Shown here one piece after another: positions 16,114 to 21,266 of a stretch of 21,266 nucleotides of DNA. The notes under the pieces were generated by a model. The model was not told where the DNA came from and searched no databases. It was given only the letters and a program-made list of their open reading frames with translations. Source of the DNA: CAZNYN01 sp964577295 (lineage in GTDB: Bacteria > Synergistota > Synergistia > Synergistales > Synergistaceae); NCBI GenBank assembly GCA_964577295.1, contig CAZNYN010000033.1, positions 1 to 21,266 of the forward strand, read 5' to 3'. Position numbers and translations under genes: made by a program. How positions within the stretch are numbered: position 1 is the first letter of the stretch; the number at the start of each line of letters is the position of its first letter.

Positions 16114-16710
16114 TTGTCGCTGCCTGATTCCATTAACAGACTAATAAAGCTTTGGAGCAAATTACCCGGTGTCGGTGAAAAATCCGCAAGGCGCATTGTA
16201 TTTTATATTCTGAAGCAAGATCCGCAGTGGGGCAGAGAGTTGGCGGCCGCCATTATCTCGGTAGCCGACGGCATAAAACATTGTTCCGAATGCGGAAACA
16301 TCACAGAGACGGAAACCTGCTCAATATGCAGGGACAAAACACGCAACAGAAAAATAATGTGCGTAGTCGAAACCGAAGAAGACTGTGTGGCAATAGAACA
16401 GGCCGGTATTTTTAACGGTCTATACCACGTTCTCGGCGGACAGCTTTCACCTCTTGATGATACTTCCATACCGGAAGAAAGCATGGAACGCCTGAAAAAA
16501 AGAATTATAGACCTCGGCATAGAGGAAATAATTCTTGCAACCGCTCCGAGAATCGAAGGAGATTTAACGGCTTACGCAATACAGGAAGCAATGAACGGCA
16601 TCAACGTCAGAATCTCAAGACTGTCCTACGGGTTGCCTGTAGGCGGCAGCATAGGTTTTGCAGATAGGGTCACTCTGCACATGGCTCTGGAATCAAGAAA
16701 AACAATGTAA
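16114..16710 (+). CDS. recR: Recombination mediator protein RecR
   Basis: This 198-residue protein acts with RecO (and RecF) to load RecA on gapped DNA. The N-terminal helix-hairpin-helix is LPGVGEKSARR. A Cys4 zinc finger uses C57, C60, C69 and C72. The Toprim domain begins VVETEEDCVAIE and contains GGQLSPLDD. The C-terminal GLPVGGSIGFAD is the conserved Walker-B-like segment. The start is TTG at 16114, 8 bases after the YbaB stop; the protein start MSLPDSINRLI fits the family and no better start is available. Only a weak AGGT precedes it, so translation is probably coupled to the upstream gene. Confidence 0.96.
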   Translation: MSLPDSINRLIKLWSKLPGVGEKSARRIVFYILKQDPQWGRELAAAIISVADGIKHCSECGNITETETCSICRDKTRNRKIMCVVETEEDCVAIEQAGIFNGLYHVLGGQLSPLDDTSIPEESMERLKKRIIDLGIEEIILATAPRIEGDLTAYAIQEAMNGINVRISRLSYGLPVGGSIGFADRVTLHMALESRKTM

Positions 16711-16756
16711 CACAAATTAACAACGATCTATACAAAAAACAAAAGGAGAATGCACA

Positions 16757-17923
16757 GTGTCTGAATCAGGGCTTTCAAGTGTCATGAAGAAATTGGTAAA
16801 AGCCGTAATGGTTTTTATCTGCGCTGCTGCCGGTTATCAAGTATCAAAGCTGATACTCGAACGAAGCTGGTGGCCAACCGTAACATTAATTCATCCAATC
16901 GTAACAACCGTCTTTATCATTCTGCTGTCAGCATGTTTCGGCTTTATTCTTGCACCTTTATTCTGGCTGGGACTCATAAAATTCGGCCAATTTTCAGAGG
17001 CGAAATTACAGAATACAAGCGTATCGGACCTGATAGTAAGTTTGATGGGGTTAATATTGGGGTTAATGCTGGCAAACCTTATAGCACTGCCAATGTCAAG
17101 AATACCAGGCGGCGTAGGGGTATATATTGCAGTGCTGCTTAATATAGCACTGGGATATTTAGGACTGCGCTTCTTTTCGAGAAGACGCAACGACTTTTGG
17201 AATTTCATCACAAATATCGGCGATATCAAATTCAAAATTACGAAGAGAAAGAAAAAAAATAACAATAACAGTGAAAACGATAATACCGATGACGACGGAG
17301 ACCTATCGTCCGACTTCTACTATTCCACGCCGAAAATTCTTGACACAAGCGCAATAATTGACGGAAGAATACTCGATGTTGCCCAGACAGGTTTTCTTGA
17401 GGGAACTATCGTCCTTCCGAGATTTATACTGGCCGAACTGCAGGGAGTGGCGGACTCGACAGATCCGCTCAGAAGAACACGCGGAAGACGGGGACTCTCT
17501 GTAGTGACAGAGCTTCAAAAAATAGAGGCACTGAACATAGAAATTCCCGAAACAACGCTGAAAGAACTGGAACGTGACAAAGTAGACGAGGCACTTGTCG
17601 TTTTGGCAAGACAAATAAACGGCAAAGTAGTCACAACAGACTACAACCTTAATCAAATTGCACAAATAGAAGGCGTTTCCGTACTCAACGTCAACGACCT
17701 GGCAAACTCACTGAAACCTATGCTCTTGCCCGGAGAAAATGTAGAAATTGACATAATCAGAATCGGCAAAGAAAACCATCAGGGAGTCGGTTATCTTGAT
17801 GACGGCACAATGCTGGTTGTCGAAGACGGATACAAGCGTATCGGTGAGAGAGTAAAGGTAACGGTAACATCTATGCTTCAGACGTCTGCGGGAAGAATGG
17901 TATTCGGCAGGATAAGGCAGTAG
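16757..17923 (+). CDS. Membrane-anchored PIN-TRAM domain protein (YacL-like)
   Basis: This 388-residue protein has four predicted membrane helices (about 12-32, 38-68, 88-112, 116-136) and a Lys/Asn/Asp-rich linker near 160-190. A PIN nuclease domain follows with acidic residues D196 and D202 (LDTSAIIDGR), a Glu in LAELQ, and TTDYNL. The C-terminus is a TRAM RNA-binding domain, about 325-387 (GVGYLDDGTMLVVEDGY). PIN domains are usually metal-dependent RNases; the cellular role of YacL proteins is not well defined. The gene lies directly before ispD, as in Bacillus and many other bacteria. GTG 16757 has AAGGAGAA 6 bases upstream. Confidence 0.9.
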   Translation: MSESGLSSVMKKLVKAVMVFICAAAGYQVSKLILERSWWPTVTLIHPIVTTVFIILLSACFGFILAPLFWLGLIKFGQFSEAKLQNTSVSDLIVSLMGLILGLMLANLIALPMSRIPGGVGVYIAVLLNIALGYLGLRFFSRRRNDFWNFITNIGDIKFKITKRKKKNNNNSENDNTDDDGDLSSDFYYSTPKILDTSAIIDGRILDVAQTGFLEGTIVLPRFILAELQGVADSTDPLRRTRGRRGLSVVTELQKIEALNIEIPETTLKELERDKVDEALVVLARQINGKVVTTDYNLNQIAQIEGVSVLNVNDLANSLKPMLLPGENVEIDIIRIGKENHQGVGYLDDGTMLVVEDGYKRIGERVKVTVTSMLQTSAGRMVFGRIRQ

Positions 17924-17925
17924 CA

Positions 17926-19089
17926 ATGACAGATTCCGAATGGACATTCATCATAGTTGCCGGAGGCTCAGGCAGCAGAATCGGAGGAACACCGAAGCAG
18001 TTTCGCACTTTGCGCGGTATTCCCGTATGGATGTGGTCTGTCAAAACAGCGGAAGAACTCTTTATAAACAAAACTATATCAGAACTCGTTATTGTGCTCC
18101 CCAAAGACCATATTGAAGACGCATCTTCACGCCTCAATACTCTTGTCCCGTCAAAAGTAATAGAGGGCGGCAGAACAAGAGCCGAATCCGTAATCAACGG
18201 ACTAAAAAATTCCGGCGGGTCACACGTGCTTATTCACGATGGGGCCCGCCCTTTTATAACAGCTTCACTGTGCACAAAACTGATTGAAAGCGCCGGGACA
18301 GAATCGGGATCAATACCCGTTCTCCCATCAGTCGATTCATTAAAATATATCTCGGAAAACACAATAAAAATTGCGGACAGAACAAAATACTTTAGGACAC
18401 AGACACCGCAGGCATTTCCGAAAATACAGCTTGCGGAAGTACTGGAAGAATATGGCCTTCAAGCCACAGACGAAGCAACAGCCTGGCTAAACAAAGGCCT
18501 TGAACTCAAAACTGTCGAAGGCGAAGAGAACAACTTCAAGATAACAACGGCATACGACTGGGAAAGAGCTGTTACAATGGCAAAGCCGGAAAAAGAATAT
18601 CGTACGGGACACGGATATGATATACATCAGCTTGTACCCGAACGCAAATTAATATTAGCGGGAACCCGCATAGAAAATTCGCCTCTCGGGCTTTTGGGAC
18701 ATTCCGATGCGGACATAGTAATCCACACTGTAATGGACGCTATACTTGGTGCGGTGGGGGAGCCCGACATAGGCACACTCTTTCCCGCTTCTGACCAAAA
18801 ATGGAAAGATGCTGACAGCACAGAACTTTTAGCCTCCGTCCTCAAAAAGGTAAGAGCAAAAGGCTGGAGAATCGAATGGGTGGATGTATCACTAACGGCT
18901 CAGACGCCAAGGCTTGGACACATGACAGAAATTTTCAAAAAAAACATGTCTTCATATCTCCGCGAAGAGTGCGGCGAAGACAACTTTAATATCAAAATCA
19001 AATCAGGCGAAAACTGCGGTTCGGTAGGAAGATCTGAGTGCATGATCTGTCACGGAGTGGCGACATTGACACGAGAAAAATCCTGCTGA
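17926..19089 (+). CDS. ispDF: Bifunctional IspD-IspF of the MEP isoprenoid pathway
   Basis: This 387-residue fusion carries two non-consecutive steps of the non-mevalonate pathway. The N-terminal IspD half (about 1-220) adds CMP to MEP: VAGGSGSRIGGTPKQF is the CTP-binding loop and HDGARPF a conserved active-site segment. The C-terminal IspF half starts at RTGHGYDIHQ (226) and forms the cyclic diphosphate; zinc ligands are D232, H234 and H267, within the GHSDADIVIH segment. Both halves look complete. The gene starts 2 bases after the PIN-TRAM stop and ends about 50 bases before guaB. IspE is not in the window. Confidence 0.96.
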   Translation: MTDSEWTFIIVAGGSGSRIGGTPKQFRTLRGIPVWMWSVKTAEELFINKTISELVIVLPKDHIEDASSRLNTLVPSKVIEGGRTRAESVINGLKNSGGSHVLIHDGARPFITASLCTKLIESAGTESGSIPVLPSVDSLKYISENTIKIADRTKYFRTQTPQAFPKIQLAEVLEEYGLQATDEATAWLNKGLELKTVEGEENNFKITTAYDWERAVTMAKPEKEYRTGHGYDIHQLVPERKLILAGTRIENSPLGLLGHSDADIVIHTVMDAILGAVGEPDIGTLFPASDQKWKDADSTELLASVLKKVRAKGWRIEWVDVSLTAQTPRLGHMTEIFKKNMSSYLREECGEDNFNIKIKSGENCGSVGRSECMICHGVATLTREKSC

Positions 19090-19121
19090 GCGCAGCAAAA
19101 GAATATAAAAAATTATATATA

Positions 19122-19139
19122 GCGGAGGAATATTGCATG
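19122..19139 (+). promoter_or_regulatory. Ribosome binding site that sets the guaB start
   Basis: GCGGAGGAA at 19122-19130 stands 6 bases before ATG 19137. The open frame extends upstream to 19038 inside ispDF, but that extension has no ribosome site and matches no part of IMP dehydrogenases, so ATG 19137 is the start. Confidence 0.85.
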
Positions 19140-20627
19140 TTAAAAGAAAATAACACTTCTGACAACAAATTCGTAAGTTACCAAGGATTCACATTTGACG
19201 ACGTACTTCTCGTTCCCAGATACAGCGAAGTCGTACCTGCCACAGTCAATGTATCGACAAAAATAACACCGGGCATATCATTGAACGTGCCTATATGCAG
19301 TGCCGCAATGGACACTGTCACAGAGGGCAGACTTGCCATAGCAATGGCAAGAGAGGGCGGAATAGGAATACTTCACAGAAACCTCCCCCTCGAAAATCAA
19401 GCGATAGAAGTAGATAAAGTAAAACGTTCCGAATCCGGTGTAATAGTAGACCCATTCTACCGTCATCCCGAAGACATGGTGAGAGATGCCGTTGCCCTTA
19501 TGGAGCACTACCACATATCAGGTGTGCCTATTGTCGACCATAACATCAAACTTGTAGGAATCATCACCAACAGAGACCTCCGTTTTGTAACAAACCTAGA
19601 TCAGCCGATATCCAACATAATGACCAAAGAAAATTTGATAACGGCTCCGCTCGGAACAACATTAGATGACGCAAAGACAATATTAATGGGCACAAAAGTA
19701 GAAAAACTGCCCATAGTCGATGCTGACGGCAAACTTAAAGGCCTTATCACAATCAAAGACATTCTAAAGGCAAAAGCCTTCCCCAACGCCACAAAAGATT
19801 CGCACGGCAGACTTCGCGTAGGTGCGGCCATAGGGGTAGGCGCCGACGCATTCGACCGAGCCGCGGCTCTTGTAAAGGCCGGAGTAGACACAATCATAGT
19901 CGACACAGCTCACGGACACTCAAAAATGGTCCTAGACGTAGTACGTGCTCTCCACCTAAAATATCCCGACCTTCCAATAATAGGCGGCAACATAGCCACG
20001 AAAGAGGCCGCAGAAGCCCTTATTGAAGCGGGAGCGGACGGAGTAAAGGTCGGAATCGGCCCCGGCTCTATATGCACAACAAGAATAGTCGCAGGCATCG
20101 GAGTTCCCCAGGTTGCGGCCGTTATGAATGTAGCGGAAGCAGCTCACAAACTCGGCAAGACAGTCATTGCCGACGGAGGAATAAGATACTCCGGAGACAT
20201 AGTCAAAGCCCTTGCGGCAGGCGCCGACGTTGTAATGATAGGCTCACTCTTTGCCGGAACGGAAGAAAGCCCCGGTGAAGCAGTAATATACAAAGGACGT
20301 TCCTTCAAGAGCTACAGAGGCATGGGCTCTCTCGGAGCTATGAAAGGCGGATGCAGCAAAGACCGCTACTTCCAGGAAGGCTCCACGGAAGACAAACTCG
20401 TTCCCGAAGGCATAGAAGGAATGGTTGCTCACAAGGGCCCCATATCAGGCGTGATATACCAGATGGTAGGGGGAGTGCGCGCAGGCATGGGCTACGTAGG
20501 AGCCGCGACAATAAAAGATCTGCACGAAGAAGCCCGCTTTGTACAGGTTACCTCCGCATCGATGAAAGAGAGCCATCCACACGATGTTGTCATCACAAAG
20601 GAAGCACCGAATTACTGGGCTGAATAA
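19137..20627 (+). CDS. guaB: IMP dehydrogenase
   Basis: This 496-residue cytoplasmic enzyme oxidises IMP to XMP with NAD+, the committed step of GMP synthesis. The TIM barrel begins with FTFDDVLLVPRYSEV. Two CBS domains (about 100-215), which bind adenine nucleotides for regulation, interrupt it. The catalytic loop GPGSICTT carries C313, and the mobile flap has GMGSLGAMKGG and a Lys-Asp-Arg-Tyr segment. The length fits the bacterial family (about 485-500). A clear GCGGAGGAA ribosome site fixes the start. It is the last protein gene of the window, followed within about 15 bases by the tRNA promoter. Confidence 0.97.
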   Translation: MLKENNTSDNKFVSYQGFTFDDVLLVPRYSEVVPATVNVSTKITPGISLNVPICSAAMDTVTEGRLAIAMAREGGIGILHRNLPLENQAIEVDKVKRSESGVIVDPFYRHPEDMVRDAVALMEHYHISGVPIVDHNIKLVGIITNRDLRFVTNLDQPISNIMTKENLITAPLGTTLDDAKTILMGTKVEKLPIVDADGKLKGLITIKDILKAKAFPNATKDSHGRLRVGAAIGVGADAFDRAAALVKAGVDTIIVDTAHGHSKMVLDVVRALHLKYPDLPIIGGNIATKEAAEALIEAGADGVKVGIGPGSICTTRIVAGIGVPQVAAVMNVAEAAHKLGKTVIADGGIRYSGDIVKALAAGADVVMIGSLFAGTEESPGEAVIYKGRSFKSYRGMGSLGAMKGGCSKDRYFQEGSTEDKLVPEGIEGMVAHKGPISGVIYQMVGGVRAGMGYVGAATIKDLHEEARFVQVTSASMKESHPHDVVITKEAPNYWAE

Positions 20628-20639
20628 CAATATACGGTG

Positions 20640-20667
20640 TTGACATATCAAAAAAACTCTGTATAAT
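20640..20667 (+). promoter_or_regulatory. Consensus sigma-70-type promoter for tRNA-Val
   Basis: TTGACA (20640-20645), a 16-base spacer and TATAAT (20662-20667) match the consensus perfectly. The expected transcription start is a few bases before the tRNA at 20679. Confidence 0.92.
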
Positions 20668-20678
20668 ATCTACCTGTT

Positions 20679-20753
20679 GGGCGGTTAGTTCAGAGGTAGA
20701 ACGCTACCTTGACACGGTAGAAGTCAGAGGTTCAATTCCTCTATCGCCCACCA
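20679..20753 (+). tRNA. tRNA-Val (GAC)
   Basis: The cloverleaf is complete: acceptor GGGCGGT/ATCGCCC, D arm GTTC/GAAC, anticodon stem CTACC/GGTAG with loop TTGACAC (anticodon GAC), and T arm AGAGG/CCTCT with TTCAATT. The discriminator is A and CCA is encoded. Confidence 0.96.
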
Positions 20754-20764
20754 AATGCCAGCGC

Positions 20765-20794
20765 AATTCCCGGGAATTTCCCGGGAATTTTTTT
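20765..20794 (+). terminator. Intrinsic terminator after tRNA-Val
   Basis: AATTCCCGGG (20765-20774) pairs with CCCGGGAATT (20780-20789) across a 5-base loop, followed by a T run to 20794. The tRNA-Val is therefore a separate unit from the next three tRNAs. Bases 20795-20941 are AT-rich and I see no gene there. Confidence 0.85.
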
Positions 20795-20941
20795 ATCTGT
20801 ATAATTATCCACAAAGTAAGCTGTTTCATGAACCGTAAAACTAGCATAAGTAAATTAGATAACTCATTGTCATATATCTGAGATAAAAACAAGATTAAAA
20901 AATACATTCAAAATTAATTTCACAAATAACGCCTAAAAAGC

Positions 20942-20969
20942 TTGACATTACTCAGTATTTCGCTATAAT
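20942..20969 (+). promoter_or_regulatory. Consensus sigma-70-type promoter for the tRNA-Arg-His-Lys group
   Basis: TTGACA (20942-20947), a 16-base spacer and TATAAT (20964-20969) again match the consensus perfectly. The tRNA-Arg begins 35 bases after the -10 box, leaving a short 5' leader to be removed. Confidence 0.92.
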
Positions 20970-21004
20970 TGCTCTCGTGCTTCGGCAAAGGCGGTTAGAG
21001 GTAC

Positions 21005-21081
21005 GCGCCTGTAGCTCAGCTGGATAGAGCAACTGCCTTCTAAGCAGTAGGCCGCGGGTTCGAGTCCCTCCAGGCGCGCCA
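21005..21081 (+). tRNA. tRNA-Arg (TCT)
   Basis: The acceptor is GCGCCTG/CAGGCGC, the anticodon stem ACTGC/GCAGT with loop CTTCTAA (anticodon TCT, reading AGA/AGG), and the T loop TTCGAGT. The discriminator is G and CCA is encoded. Confidence 0.96.
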
Positions 21082-21103
21082 TTTTTGTCAAAAGCATAGT
21101 TAT

Positions 21104-21181
<78 letters not shown>

Positions 21182-21190
21182 CTTAATTTT

Positions 21191-21266
21191 GGATCGTTAG
21201 CTCAACTGGCAGAGCACCTGACTCTTAATCAGGGGGTTACAGGTTCGATTCCTGTACGATCCACCA
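21191..21266 (+). tRNA. tRNA-Lys (CTT)
   Basis: The acceptor is GGATCGT/ACGATCC, and the anticodon stem CCTGA/TCAGG carries loop CTCTTAA (anticodon CTT, reading AAG). The T loop is TTCGATT, the discriminator A, and CCA is encoded. It is complete and ends on the last base of the window, so further tRNAs may follow. Confidence 0.96.

Noticed and set aside
19038..19136. Upstream extension of the guaB frame by 33 codons
   Set aside because: It lies inside ispDF, has no ribosome site and does not match IMP dehydrogenases; ATG 19137 has a strong GCGGAGGAA.
20704..20907. Minus-strand open frame over tRNA-Val containing GIEPLTSTV-like text
   Set aside because: It is the well-known spurious translation of a tRNA gene on the opposite strand.

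Overview
The window looks like a piece of chromosome from a strictly anaerobic bacterium of moderate GC content. The best guess is a member of the Synergistota. This rests on the tungsten/molybdenum aldehyde oxidoreductase joined to a bifurcation-type NADH module, a combination known from that phylum, and on the general style of the genes. The phylum is an inference and could be settled by searching the guaB, serS or cysS proteins. I see no mobile elements, CRISPR arrays or phage genes.

Region 1 (about 1-6070, + strand) is a redox locus. Three genes encode a NuoE/NuoF/NuoG-like electron-transfer module with many Fe-S clusters. A 210-base gap follows, holding two long hairpins and an intrinsic terminator. 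Then come a four-cluster ferredoxin-like subunit, an aldehyde:ferredoxin oxidoreductase (AOR) family catalytic subunit, and a MoaD-like ubiquitin-fold protein ending in Gly-Gly. The likely complex oxidises an aldehyde at a tungsto- or molybdopterin and delivers electrons to NAD+ and possibly also ferredoxin. The gap before the catalytic half looks like a riboswitch or attenuator and may sense the metal-pterin cofactor.

Region 2 (6093-7502, - strand) is cysS, convergent with the redox locus across a strong shared terminator and divergent from uvrC.

Region 3 (7593-13904, + strand) is a tightly packed operon: uvrC (short, lacking about 110 central residues), ribD, ribE, ribBA and ribH (all the dedicated riboflavin enzymes), and serS, closed by a terminator. 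Riboflavin made here would feed the FMN-containing module of region 1, although nothing in the sequence ties their regulation together.

Region 4 (13967-20627, + strand) holds housekeeping genes. It starts with an unusual fusion of a WecA/MraY-like membrane domain that has lost its catalytic motifs to a WecG/TagA-type glycosyltransferase. It continues with a YbaB/EbfC nucleoid protein, recR, a PIN-TRAM membrane protein, a fused ispDF for isoprenoid synthesis, and guaB.

Region 5 (20640-21266) carries four tRNA genes (Val-GAC, Arg-TCT, His-GTG, Lys-CTT). Two consensus sigma-70-type promoters precede them, and a terminator follows the first tRNA. The last tRNA ends exactly at the window edge.
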